Assembly: GCA_963746805.1 (NCBI GenBank)
Contig: CAVVCQ010000001.1
Coordinates: forward strand, 930,001-994,000
Reading direction: 5' to 3'
Origin: DATHTC01 sp963746805
GTDB taxonomy: Bacteria > Actinomycetota > Thermoleophilia > Gaiellales > Gaiellaceae
DNA length: 64,000 nucleotides
Shown here: positions 24,289-33,183 of the stretch, in pieces
Position numbering within the stretch: the first letter of the stretch is position 1
How the letters are laid out: each line of letters starts with the position of its first letter
Program-made: the position numbers and the translations under genes
Notes under the pieces: model-generated
What the model saw: the letters and a program-made list of their open reading frames with translations, nothing else
Database searches by the model: none
Told to the model about the DNA's origin: nothing

Positions 24289-26567
24289 GCCGAGGGAACC
24301 GGCGCAGCGGGCACGTCGACCTGGTCGACCGATCCGCCGTGCTCGAGGTGGGGGAGCCACTCGAGCCACGAGGGGAGGTACCAGTTCCAGTCGCCGAGCA
24401 GCTTCATCGTCGCCGGGAGCAGCACGGCGCGGATGATCGTCGCGTCGATGAGGATCGCGGCCGCCAGCCCGACGCCGATCTGCTTGAAGATGATGAAGCC
24501 GAGTACGGCGAAGATGGAGAAGACGCAGACCATCACGAGCGCCGCGCTGGTGATCACGCCGGCGGTCGTCTTGATCCCGTGGGTGATCGCGTCCTCGGTG
24601 CTGTCGCCGCGGTCGTAGGCCTCGCGGATCCGGCTGAGGATGAACACGTGGTAGTCCATCGAGAGCCCGAACAGGATCACGAACAGGAAGATCGGGAGGA
24701 ACGGGACGATGCCGCCCGTCGCCTCGAACCCGAGGAACTGCTTCCCCCACCCGTACTGGAAGACGAGCACGAGGATCCCGTACGCGGCCGCGACGGAGAG
24801 GAGGTTGAGGACGATCGCCTTGGCCGCGATCACGAGTGAGCGGAAGGCGAAGAGGAGGAGCACGAACGCGAACAGGAGCACGAACGCGAACACGTACGGC
24901 GCGACCGACTTCATCTCGTCGTTCGAGTCCTTCGACTCGGCCGCGAACCCGCCGACGGCGACTTCGGCGTCCGGGATCGAGCCGACGGTCGCCGGGACGA
25001 TGTCGTCCCGCAGCGCCGCGAGGGCGGCGTTCGACGGCCCGTCGTTCCCGTTGCCGTCGATCGGGATCGCGATGTTCGCGACGGTGCCGTCCTCGCTGAC
25101 GTCGACGAGGATCGGCTCGTGCATCAGCCCGCTGGAGAGCGCGCGCTTCTGCAACGCGGCGATCGCCGCGGCGGTCTCGCCGGAGGTGACGTCGTCGGCC
25201 CTGACGACGACATTCGCCGGGATCTCGGTGCCGGGGAACGCCGCCTCGAGCCGGTTGTACGTCTTCAGCACGTCGAGTGACTGCGGGTAGGTGTCGATCC
25301 CCGGCTCGGCGGTGTGCAGCCTGAGCGCAGGTGCGGCGATGGCCAGGAGGAGCCCTCCTGCGAGCACGACCGAGAGCACCGGCCGGCGCAGAACCCGGTC
25401 GATGATCGCGCCCCAGACGCGGCCCTCGCCGTCGTCGCGCGTCAGCCGGTGCACGAACGGCACGCGGAGACGGTCGACGTTGTCGCCGAGCTTGGAGAGC
25501 ACCGCCGGCAGGACCGTCAGCGACCCGATCACCGCGACGGTGACGACGATCATGGTCGCGACGCCGAACGGCGCGAAGGTCTCGCCGGCGAAGAGCATGC
25601 CGCCCATCGCGACGATCACCGTGGCGCCGGAGACGAGCACCGAGCGCCCGGACGTGGCGGCGGCGATCTCGAGCGCCTCCTCGGAGCTGCGCCCGGCGGC
25701 GCGTTCCTCGCGTTCCCGCTTCAAGTAGAACATCGAGTAGTCGACGCCGACGGCGAGCCCGATCAGCAGCACCATCGCGTAGAGCGACTCGTCGCTCGGC
25801 CAGATCTTGCTCGGGAGCGCCCACAGCCCGAACGTGGCGATCACGGCCGTCAGCGCGAGCAGCAGCGGGATGCCGGCCGCGACGAGGGCGCCGAAGACGA
25901 CGATCAGGATCGCGAGCGTGAGCGGGACCGAGTAGAGCCCGGCCTTCTTGAGGTCGTCCATGAACGACGCCTCGAGCTCCTTGTCGGCGCTGGCGTCGCC
26001 GAAATCGCCGACGAACAGCTGCGGATGCGCCGCCTGTACCTTTGCGAGCGAGGCGAGGATCGGGTCGATGTGGTCGACGGCGAGATCGGCGTCACCGCGG
26101 ATCTGGTAGTCGACGAGCGCCGAGCGCCCGTCCGGCGAGATCTGGCCGGCGTTCACCGCGTCGAGCGGCGAGCGGATGTTGATGACGGCGTCCTCGGCCA
26201 CCAGTGCGGCGACGACCGCTCGGGTCGCCGCGACGAACGCGGGGTCGGTCGCCTGCAGCGAGTCGCTCTGGATCAGCACGGTCTCGCCCGCAGGCTGCTT
26301 GAAGCTCTCGTCCAGGATCGCGGCGGCCCGACCCGACTCGCCCGGCCCGTTCACCTCTGTCGCCTGCTCCGCGCCGATCACGAACGAGCCGACGAAGAAC
26401 GAGGCGAGGACGAACGCGAACCAGCCGCCGATCGCAATCGTGCGGTGGTGGGCGCTCCAGCGGCCGATCCGGCCGGTGAGGTTGGTGCGGCGCGGCTCGC
26501 CGGCCGCAGTGGCCCCGCCGTCCTGCGGCGGTTCCTCGGCGTCGTTCTGGATCACGCGGGTCTTCAT
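24285..26567 (-). CDS. MMPL-family RND transporter
   Basis: This 760-residue protein has the duplicated MMPL layout. TM1 is followed by a large extracytoplasmic domain and a block of helices (VGVDYSMFYLKREREER), and then a second copy (LFGLSMDYHVFILSRIREAYDRGD). The paired acidic residues in the GxxxD(Y) motifs are the proton relay. Related actinobacterial proteins export lipids or small molecules across the inner membrane. ATG 26567 was preferred over ATG 26582 because the GAGGAG ribosome site lies between them. It heads a run of four overlapping genes and follows a two-component pair on the same strand by 117 bases. Confidence 0.85.
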   Translation of the reverse strand: MKTRVIQNDAEEPPQDGGATAAGEPRRTNLTGRIGRWSAHHRTIAIGGWFAFVLASFFVGSFVIGAEQATEVNGPGESGRAAAILDESFKQPAGETVLIQSDSLQATDPAFVAATRAVVAALVAEDAVINIRSPLDAVNAGQISPDGRSALVDYQIRGDADLAVDHIDPILASLAKVQAAHPQLFVGDFGDASADKELEASFMDDLKKAGLYSVPLTLAILIVVFGALVAAGIPLLLALTAVIATFGLWALPSKIWPSDESLYAMVLLIGLAVGVDYSMFYLKREREERAAGRSSEEALEIAAATSGRSVLVSGATVIVAMGGMLFAGETFAPFGVATMIVVTVAVIGSLTVLPAVLSKLGDNVDRLRVPFVHRLTRDDGEGRVWGAIIDRVLRRPVLSVVLAGGLLLAIAAPALRLHTAEPGIDTYPQSLDVLKTYNRLEAAFPGTEIPANVVVRADDVTSGETAAAIAALQKRALSSGLMHEPILVDVSEDGTVANIAIPIDGNGNDGPSNAALAALRDDIVPATVGSIPDAEVAVGGFAAESKDSNDEMKSVAPYVFAFVLLFAFVLLLFAFRSLVIAAKAIVLNLLSVAAAYGILVLVFQYGWGKQFLGFEATGGIVPFLPIFLFVILFGLSMDYHVFILSRIREAYDRGDSTEDAITHGIKTTAGVITSAALVMVCVFSIFAVLGFIIFKQIGVGLAAAILIDATIIRAVLLPATMKLLGDWNWYLPSWLEWLPHLEHGGSVDQVDVPAAPVPSA

Positions 26568-26683
26568 GGTCGGTCTCCTCATCCGCTGCGGGACACCAAC
26601 GCTCGCAGGCCCCGGAGTTGCCGGGAAGGCGGGTGACTGGCGGTTTGGGGGCCGGGTTTCTGGTGGTCCTGCGGCTTCCGCGC

Positions 26684-27328
26684 TCAGAATCTGAGAAAGA
26701 GCAGCACCGCCAGCACGCGGCGCGAGTCGCTGCCGCTCGACGGCAGGCCGAGCTTGCCGAAGACGCTGGAGACGTACTTCTCCACGGCCCGCAGGCTGAT
26801 CACGAGCTTGTCCGCGATCCCCTGATTCGATCTGCCCTCGGCCATCAGCTCGAGCACCTCGCGCTCGCGTGGCGTCAGCGCCGTGAGCGGGTCGTTGCTC
26901 CGCCGCTTGGACAGGAGGGTCGAGACGATGATCGGGTCGATCGCCGAGCCTCCCGTCGCGACGCGGCGGACGGCGGCCGTGAACTCCTTCACGTCGCCGA
27001 TGCGGTCTTTGAGCAGATAGCCGGCCCCCTCAGCCGATTCCGCCAGCAACTTCATCGCCAGTCCGACCTCGACGTACTGCGACAGCACGAGCACGCCGGT
27101 CGCCGGATGCGCGGCGCGGATCTCGAGGGCCGCCCGCATCCCCTCGTCGTTGTGCGTCGGCGGCAGCCGGATGTCGACCACCGCGACGTCGGGATCATCG
27201 CTGCGAACGGTTTGGAGGAGCTCCTCGGCGGTGCCCGAGCTGCCGACGACGTCGAGCCCGTTCTCGCTCAGCAGGCGTTCGAGTCCCTCACGCAGGAGCA
27301 CGCTGTCCTCGGCGATCACGACACGCAT
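26684..27328 (-). CDS. NarL/LuxR-type response regulator
   Basis: The protein has 214 residues. The receiver domain has acidic pocket AEDS, phospho-acceptor Asp in VAVVDIRLPP and Lys in YLLKDRIGD. The C-terminal LuxR helix-turn-helix begins LTPREREVLELMAEGRSNQGIA. The start ATG 27328 overlaps the end of the cognate kinase gene by 13 bases. The pair lies directly upstream of the MMPL operon on the same strand, which makes that operon the likely target. Confidence 0.88.
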   Translation of the reverse strand: MRVVIAEDSVLLREGLERLLSENGLDVVGSSGTAEELLQTVRSDDPDVAVVDIRLPPTHNDEGMRAALEIRAAHPATGVLVLSQYVEVGLAMKLLAESAEGAGYLLKDRIGDVKEFTAAVRRVATGGSAIDPIIVSTLLSKRRSNDPLTALTPREREVLELMAEGRSNQGIADKLVISLRAVEKYVSSVFGKLGLPSSGSDSRRVLAVLLFLRF

Positions 27329-29100
27329 GGGATCTCCGCTCGAACACGCGTGCCGCGACCTCTCGGGCTCCATATCCGCAGGAAGCCCTCGAGTGCCTCG
27401 ACGCGGTCGGCGAGACCTCGGAGGCCGGTTCCCAGCTCCGTGTCCGCGCCGCCGACCCCGTCGTCGACGACCTCGATCACGATCAGGCCGTCGCTGCGCA
27501 GGACGTCGACGGTGGCCGACGTCGCCTGCGCGTGCTTGCCGATGTTGGCGAGGCTCTCGGACACGAGGTAGAAGGCCGCCACTTCGAGGCGCTCCGGCAG
27601 TCGGAGGCCGACATCGACGCGCAGCCGCACGGGCACCGGGCCCCGCGCCACGAGCTGCTCGAGCGCCACCTCCAGCCCGTGTCCGCTCACCACGGCCGGG
27701 TGGAGGCCACGGGCGACATCCCGGAGCTCCTCCAGCGAGGTCGCGATCTCTCGCCGCGCGCGATCGAGGCGTCCGCGCGCGTCGGGATCGTCACCCACGC
27801 CCTCCTCCCACAGTCCCAGCTCGAGGGACAAGGCGATGAGGCGCTGCTGCGCTCCGTCGTGCAGGTTCCGCTCGAGCCGCTTGCGCTCCGTCTGGCCGGC
27901 CTCGACGATCCGCGCCCGCGAGCCTTTCAGCTCCTCGAGGCGCGCGCGCAGCTCGGCGTGGAGGCGCGCATTCTCGAGCGCGATCCCTGCCGCGGCAGTC
28001 ACGGCCTCCAGCAGCTCGGGCTCGTCGTCGAGCGCCGGATCGTGGATCAGCGCCGCCACATGCGCGCCGTCGCGGTCGATCAACGCGGTCGAGCGCCGCT
28101 CCTCCGGCGCAGGCAGGTTCACGACCCGGCCCTCCACGTCGACATAACTGCGGAAATCGGGCACCCAGAACGCGAGCGTCAACGAGGGATCGCGGAGCGC
28201 GCGCGCCAGTCCGTCCCGGAGCTCACCCGGTGGAGGATCGGGGCGCAGCTCGAGCAGGAGCTCACCGACCGACGAACGTGCGAGCCGGTCGTGCATGAGT
28301 CCGACCAAGAAGGCGAGAGGGGCGAGGCCAAGCGCCGCGAACGTCGCCCACCGCAGCTGCTGCGTGGCAGGGCCTCCGAACACGAGCGAGAGGAAGAGCG
28401 CGGCAACCATCACGAGTCCGAGCGCGAACGCGTCGACGAGCAACGCGAACGAGCGGCGGAGCGGACGCCCGGCGCGGAGTCTCCGAGCGACCAGAATCGA
28501 GACTCCGAGCAGGCAGCACACGCTGACCGCGAAGAGCTGGACCCGCACGGCTGCGAGACCCACCCGCGGGTTCGACGCCACCTCGAGCAGGTTGTGAGGC
28601 CCGAACCCACCCGACGCCATCCGCACGAGCTGGAGCCCGATCGCCGTCGCGTACGCGACCGCCACGAGCCGGCGCTCGAACGTCCCGTCCAGCCTGCCCG
28701 TCGGATAGGCGATGAAGACGTGCAGGAACAGCACCGGCGGGACGAGGTCGAGCGCCTGCCCGAGCGTGAACGTGACGTCGTTCGTCGTCCACGAGAGGGT
28801 CACCACGAAGTTGACGAACCCGGCAGCGATCATCAACGGGCCGAACCTGCTCTCAGGCCGCCGCGACCAGGCGAGCAGCCCGCCGAGCACGTACGAGAGC
28901 GTGATCCAGTTACCGAGGAAGGCGATCACGAGCGGCTCGCCGAGCTCGCCCGGGACCGCCTCGCTCGTCAGGGCGAGCGCGAAGGCTCCCGCGGCGGCCG
29001 CACACCCGCCGAGAACGATCGCCCAGACCAGCAAGGCCCCCGGGACACGGGGAACGGGTTGAGCAGGTGCCTGGAGTGCTGCGGAGGTTGCGATCCCCAC
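27316..29100 (-). CDS. DesK/NarX-type membrane sensor histidine kinase
   Basis: This 594-residue kinase has about eight N-terminal transmembrane helices (residues 20-265) and a GAF-like cytoplasmic region (LTLAFWVPDFRSYVD ... AAAGIALENARLHAELR). A HisKA_3 dimerisation box follows with the phosphorylated His in RLERNLHDGAQQRL. The HATPase domain has VVDDGVGGAD and GTGLRGLADRVEALEG. The start is GTG 29100. It is translationally linked to the response regulator downstream. The membrane-embedded sensor suggests detection of membrane state or a lipophilic signal. Confidence 0.87.
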   Translation of the reverse strand: MGIATSAALQAPAQPVPRVPGALLVWAIVLGGCAAAAGAFALALTSEAVPGELGEPLVIAFLGNWITLSYVLGGLLAWSRRPESRFGPLMIAAGFVNFVVTLSWTTNDVTFTLGQALDLVPPVLFLHVFIAYPTGRLDGTFERRLVAVAYATAIGLQLVRMASGGFGPHNLLEVASNPRVGLAAVRVQLFAVSVCCLLGVSILVARRLRAGRPLRRSFALLVDAFALGLVMVAALFLSLVFGGPATQQLRWATFAALGLAPLAFLVGLMHDRLARSSVGELLLELRPDPPPGELRDGLARALRDPSLTLAFWVPDFRSYVDVEGRVVNLPAPEERRSTALIDRDGAHVAALIHDPALDDEPELLEAVTAAAGIALENARLHAELRARLEELKGSRARIVEAGQTERKRLERNLHDGAQQRLIALSLELGLWEEGVGDDPDARGRLDRARREIATSLEELRDVARGLHPAVVSGHGLEVALEQLVARGPVPVRLRVDVGLRLPERLEVAAFYLVSESLANIGKHAQATSATVDVLRSDGLIVIEVVDDGVGGADTELGTGLRGLADRVEALEGFLRIWSPRGRGTRVRAEIPCVS

Positions 29101-29303
29101 CGCTCGATTCCGACCCGCGGGTGCCGTCGACGTCGGACGGAACCTCTCAGGCGCGACCGCTGGCGGGTCGGCTCGGGCACGGATGAAAGGAGGCGCCTCT
29201 CGAGGGAGCGTACTCCTGCGCGCTGCCGAGCACCAGGCGGTGACGGAAACCGGTCACGGCGCGTCGGGCCGCGCACGTGTGCCGCCGGTACGACCAACCG
29301 TGC

Positions 29304-30074
29304 TCAGTCGAAGGGCGCCTTGAGCCAACTCGCGACCCTGACCCAGCCGTCCAGCAGGCCCGTGCGGACCGAGAGGACGCCTACCAGGACGAGGAGCGCG
29401 AGCATGGTCGTGCCGAACCAGACGCTCGCCCGCTGGCGCTCCTTCACGCCCGAGACCACGCAAAAGACGGCGAAGCTCAGCCAGACGAGCAACAGCAGGA
29501 GCTCGCCGACGTCCTCGAGGGCCCCCAGCCCGTCGAGCATCGCGTTGGGCACGGACGGCCAGAGGACTCCCGCCAGGTAGACGATCCCGAGCGCGGCGAT
29601 CAGCGACGCAGCCCGACGCACTCCGAGCCGGCGCCAGAACGCGTTCGAGACGGCGACCAGCGGGCCGTCCGAGAGCAGCTCGTCGCCGAACCGGGACGAC
29701 TCGTCGGAGACGGACTCGCCGCTCGCGGCGCGCTTCTTGCTCTTGCCGAACCGGGACGTGAGTCGGTCGGCGAAGACCCACATGACGACGGCGGCGCAGA
29801 TCGCGAGAGCCCCGATCACGCCGAACGCGGTTCGATCTGACAGCGCGGTCGACTCCGGCGCCGTGTCGGCGCTCGCGCCGTCGGCGGGCGACATGATCAG
29901 GAGCACGCCCGCCGCGAGGAGCGACACTCCCAGCCAGAACTCCCACCCCATGGCCCACCGCCGCTCCGTCTGCGCGCTGCGTCGGTTGCGCACCGCCAGC
30001 ATCAGGCCGCGGAGCATGAAAGCGCCGCCGGCGAACGCCGCGCACAGGCCGAACGCGATCCGCACCGCACCCAC
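29304..30074 (-). CDS. Multi-spanning membrane protein, function unknown
   Basis: This 256-residue protein has about seven hydrophobic helices and a charged cytoplasmic loop (RFGKSKKRAASGESVSDESSRFGDE). GTG 30074 was chosen because AAGGAGGA lies seven bases upstream; an open frame continues further but with poor composition. No family is recognised. It is divergent from the membrane protein starting at 30194. Confidence 0.55.
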   Translation of the reverse strand: MGAVRIAFGLCAAFAGGAFMLRGLMLAVRNRRSAQTERRWAMGWEFWLGVSLLAAGVLLIMSPADGASADTAPESTALSDRTAFGVIGALAICAAVVMWVFADRLTSRFGKSKKRAASGESVSDESSRFGDELLSDGPLVAVSNAFWRRLGVRRAASLIAALGIVYLAGVLWPSVPNAMLDGLGALEDVGELLLLLVWLSFAVFCVVSGVKERQRASVWFGTTMLALLVLVGVLSVRTGLLDGWVRVASWLKAPFD

Positions 30075-30193
30075 CGGCGAGTCCTCCTTCCCGTCTTGCC
30101 TGACGTTCCACGAGGCCTGGACCTTCCGGCACGCGTCGAGGCACCGCATCGAGCGAGAGGAGCCCGGACTCCACATCGCGAAAGACACTCCCG

Positions 30194-30880
30194 ATGTCGA
30201 TGAGCGAGGCCGAAGCGCGCGCGCAGGGGCGTCGGGAGGCAGCCCCCGCTGCGTTCCTCGCATTGTTCGTGCCCGTCGCGCTCGCCGCCGTGAGCTGGGC
30301 GAGAGGCTGGGAGCTGCTCGGCCTGCCCTGGTGGATCTGGCTCGTCCTGGGTATGCCCGCGCTTCTCCTGACGATCGACCTCTCGTTGACCTTCCGCGGG
30401 ACCGGGCTCGTTCGGTCGCGCGAGGGGGCAGTTGCCCTGCTCGGCCTTCTCGTTCTCGGCAACTTCCTCGCGCTCGCGATCCTCATCGGCGGGCTCGTCA
30501 CCGCCACCACGAAGGACCTCGGAGGCGGGGAGCTCCTGCTCACGGGGTTCGCGATCTGGGCCACCGACGCCATCGCGTTCGCGCTCCTGTTCTGGGAGCT
30601 GGACGCCGGGGGCCCGGTCGCCCGGATGCAGGCCCGATCACGGGACACGCCGGACTTCCAGTTCGCGCAGGACGAGAACCCGCAGCTCGCCCCGAAGGAC
30701 TGGTCTCCGCAGGTCTGGGACTACGCCTACCTGGCGCTCACGAACGCGATCGCGTTCAGCCCGACTGACGTCCTGCCGCTGTCACTGCGTGCCAAGGCGA
30801 CGATGGGTGTCGAGTCGGCGATCTCTGCCGTCATCGTGCTGCTCGTCGCCGCGCGGGCGGTGAACGTTCTCGGAGCGTAG
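30194..30880 (+). CDS. Membrane protein of an actinobacterial uncharacterised family
   Basis: This 228-residue protein has about five transmembrane helices. The late motif TNAIAFSPTDVLPLSLRAKATMGVES precedes the last helix (ISAVIVLLVAARAVNVL). The FSPTDxxPL...RAK segment resembles actinobacterial DUF1345-like or ion-channel-like membrane proteins, recalled from memory only. The start is ATG 30194; a second ATG lies two codons on. Confidence 0.6.
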   Translation: MSMSEAEARAQGRREAAPAAFLALFVPVALAAVSWARGWELLGLPWWIWLVLGMPALLLTIDLSLTFRGTGLVRSREGAVALLGLLVLGNFLALAILIGGLVTATTKDLGGGELLLTGFAIWATDAIAFALLFWELDAGGPVARMQARSRDTPDFQFAQDENPQLAPKDWSPQVWDYAYLALTNAIAFSPTDVLPLSLRAKATMGVESAISAVIVLLVAARAVNVLGA

Positions 30881-31194
30881 GTCGCTCGGTTGAGGTTCAG
30901 GCGCGTCGCGCTGCTCCGGCGCCGGGCGGCCGCCGGCGGCGAGCCGCGTGAGCGGTGAGTCGAAGTCGAGGTCGGCCGCCGTACGGTCGGCGCGGCTGGC
31001 GTTGGCTCCGAACTCGTGCTGATAGCTCGACCATGCGTGGTCGGCGACGTGCTGCTCGAAGCCGGCTCGCAGTGAGGCGGCTGCGGCAGGCACGTCCGTC
31101 GGCGCGTTCGACGAGTCCCGCGGCTTCGAGCCGGCTGTTCAGTCGCGGTCCCGAAACCCAGCATTTCCCCGTGCTTCGCTACGATCCGCCCCTA
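30881..31194. other. Intergenic stretch before tRNA-Pro
   Basis: These 314 bases have no convincing gene. The minus strand carries fragments with protein-like composition (SRLEAAGLVERADGRA, reminiscent of a MarR-type winged helix, and GFEQHVADHAWSSYQHEF) in different frames. These could be relics of a decayed gene, but I cannot support one. Confidence 0.35.
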
Positions 31195-31269
31195 CGGGGC
31201 GTGGCGCAGCCTGGTTAGCGCGCCAGTCTGGGGGACTGGAGGTCCCGAGTTCGAATCTCGGCGCCCCGA
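31195..31269 (+). tRNA. tRNA-Pro (anticodon GGG)
   Basis: A full cloverleaf is present: 7-bp acceptor CGGGGCG/CGCCCCG with discriminator A, D-arm with GGTTA, and anticodon stem CCAGT/ACTGG around loop CTGGGGG (anticodon GGG at 31230-31232). The T-arm has GTTCGAATC. CCA is not encoded. A terminator hairpin with a T run follows at once. A decayed copy of the 5' half lies at 18987-19026. Confidence 0.97.
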
Positions 31270-31270
31270 T

Positions 31271-31297
31271 GAAAAGCCCCGCTCAGGCGGGGTTTTC
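31271..31297 (+). terminator. Rho-independent terminator of tRNA-Pro
   Basis: GAAAAGCCCCGC and GCGGGGTTTTC form a stem (one bulged G) with a four-base loop, ending in TTTTC. It starts one base after the tRNA discriminator region. Confidence 0.85.
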
Positions 31298-31482
31298 GTC
31301 CTCAAGCCTCATGCTTGGGTTGAGCTTTGACCGGCCCGGCGGGGCTTGGTGTACCCGCAGCTGTACCCGCCTGGCTTGTCCGGCTTTAGCCCGCATAGCC
31401 ATGCGGCTTGAACCAGCTTGGACGTGGGACTGCTTGTCCCTTGCCGGCCTCGAGCTCGCCAGGTCTAGCCGCCCGATCCCGG

Positions 31483-31773
31483 TCATGCCGGACCCGGCCA
31501 AGCCCGGACCCGCCGGGTCGACCCCCTCCCCCTCGCTTGGATGAGCGCGATCGCCGCAATGAACTCGGCCGTAGCCTGTTGATAGAGGGCGGTGCAATCG
31601 CTGAAGGTTGTGGGCGATTCGGACGGAGGGTCGACACCGGGGTCTGGTTCCCGTCCCTCGTCGGCGGGGCGCGGCTCGAATTCATGCTCGACTCGCTCGG
31701 CCTCGGCGCGCGCCTCGAGGGCCTTCGCACGCGCCTGCTTGGCTTCCTTGGCCTCAATGTCTTCGTACGCCAT
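31483..31773 (-). CDS. Small hypothetical protein in the accessory stretch after tRNA-Pro
   Basis: A 96-residue protein starting at ATG 31773 behind GGGAGG. The N-terminal half is a charged coiled-coil-like helix (EDIEAKEAKQARAKALEARAEAERVEHEFE). The middle has CTALYQQATAEFIAAIALIQARG, and the C-terminus is basic. No family is recognised. Its composition differs from the core genes around it. Confidence 0.45.
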   Translation of the reverse strand: MAYEDIEAKEAKQARAKALEARAEAERVEHEFEPRPADEGREPDPGVDPPSESPTTFSDCTALYQQATAEFIAAIALIQARGRGSTRRVRAWPGPA

Positions 31774-31910
31774 GAGCCCTCCCAGTCCGCGTCGCCATGG
31801 TCTAAGACCGCGAGGGCGGGTCTAACTCCGAGCGGCTGACCGGTCTCAGAGCGCCGCGACGGGTCCTCCCGGTTCTCGTGAGCCGTGGAGGACCCGCCCT
31901 TGGCGTCGAT

Positions 31911-32525
31911 TCAGGTGGCGTTGACGCAGATGGCGTAGACAATGATGGTCGTGTCGGGATCGCCTGGTTCTCGGCGAATTCTGGCCTCCCAACCTGGCGG
32001 GGAGCCAGCTTCTCTTGGCGCGCTGGCCGTGACCGTCCCGACAAAGGCGGTGCTGTGGTATCCGCCGCCCGCCGGCACCTTGCCGGCTGGGCAGGTCGCG
32101 CTGATTCCGAAGAGCGAGGTCACTGTCGGCGCGGGGAGGAAGAAATCGCTCGACACGACCTCATATCCGCTTACACCGGGGGGTCCTTGGGCGCCGTTTG
32201 CGCCGGGCGTTCCCTGCAGTCCTTGGATGCCCTGGGCTCCGGTGTCGCCCTTGTCGCCCTTCGGACCCTGGATGCCTTGCGCGCCTTGTGGACCGGTCTG
32301 GCTCCAGTCGATCGCCGTCTCGTTGTTCTTGCAAGATTCGCCGGACGCCAGCACACGAAGCTGGCTCGAGCTGTCGCCGACGCATCCGTGGTACACGCCG
32401 TTCGCGTCCGTGTAGGCGTTGCTCGTCATCAGCGTGGTTGCCACGGCGACTCCGGCCGTCAGCGCGAACAGCGTGACGGTGAGGATCACGAGTCGTGGCG
32501 TTCCCACGCGGGCTGCGTTGCGCAT
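31911..32525 (-). CDS. Secreted collagen-like repeat protein
   Basis: This 204-residue protein has a signal peptide or N-terminal anchor (residues 9-30, LVILTVTLFALTAGVAVATT) and a short cysteine-containing domain (GCVGDSSSQLRVL ... CKNNETAIDW). About 14 Gly-x-y triplets follow (GPQGAQGIQGPKGDKGDTG onward). The C-terminal globular domain has SATCPAGKVPAGGGYHS. Proteins of this build are common at the surface of Thermoleophilia and other actinobacteria, and the repeats probably trimerise. The start is ATG 32525. No partner gene is evident. Confidence 0.75.
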   Translation of the reverse strand: MRNAARVGTPRLVILTVTLFALTAGVAVATTLMTSNAYTDANGVYHGCVGDSSSQLRVLASGESCKNNETAIDWSQTGPQGAQGIQGPKGDKGDTGAQGIQGLQGTPGANGAQGPPGVSGYEVVSSDFFLPAPTVTSLFGISATCPAGKVPAGGGYHSTAFVGTVTASAPREAGSPPGWEARIRREPGDPDTTIIVYAICVNAT

Positions 32526-32656
32526 GGCTCGCTCCCGCTAGCTGGGTGACCCCTCGGGCGTCCAGTGTCTCGCGGAAGCAACGCGTTGACTAGTGCCAAT
32601 GTCCCCTTACCGCAGGTCTTTCTGCACCTCCTCCGAGACTGGAAAGGAACTTGGTG

Positions 32657-32854
32657 ATGTCGTTGTCGATGGCGGAGACGGAGCGCGGCTGGATTGAGTT
32701 CCATTGCTCGCAGGATGGGTTCTTGGTCGCGGGTCCTTCCTCGGCGTCCGTGATGTGCCGGTGCGGCAAGCGTGCTCAGCCGGTCAGGAACGGCAGGGTC
32801 CTCCAGAAACGCGACATGAAAGCCCTGCAAATGGGCATGTCGGTTTCCCTGTGA
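32657..32854 (+). CDS. Possible small cysteine-containing protein
   Basis: A 65-residue frame starting at ATG 32657 (GTG 32654 also possible) after GGAAAGGAA. It contains IEFHCSQDGF and MCRCGKRAQPV, which could make a small metal site. The short length and absence of a known family keep this tentative. Confidence 0.35.
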   Translation: MSLSMAETERGWIEFHCSQDGFLVAGPSSASVMCRCGKRAQPVRNGRVLQKRDMKALQMGMSVSL

Positions 32855-33183
32855 GGCGATCTCAGGCGCTGCTAGCGGGATCTTGACCTCTGGGTTGTGC
32901 GGGCGCCCGTTCGGGGCTGGAGGCGCTGTTTCGGATCTGCGGGTCGGGGCGCGTCGAGGTGACGCCGTGGGACGCCAGAGCCTCGCCGCCGAGCTCGCCC
33001 TCCGAGAGCTCGACCACTAACACCCGGCCCGCTATGGGAGGCCAATCAGGCGGTCGTTCGACACACGCTCGCCTCGCCGACTCGGTGCCGGGAGACCGGT
33101 GACGTCCGCGGACGGCGGCCCGTCGTGAACCTATCCCGTTGACGGTTGCTGCGCCGCCCCGGGTCGGAGATGGTCGGCCGCGA
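32855..33183. other. Intergenic stretch without a supported gene
   Basis: These 329 bases separate the accessory stretch from the membrane-protein gene at 33184. A minus-strand frame of about 53 codons (MLVVELSEGELGGEALASHG onward) is possible but has no ribosome site or relative that I recognise. The following gene could begin earlier at TTG 33139. Confidence 0.3.

Noticed and set aside
31298..31482. Remnant of a tyrosine integrase next to tRNA-Pro
   Set aside because: I looked in all frames for the catalytic R-HxxR-Y pattern and saw none; only short non-descript fragments are present.
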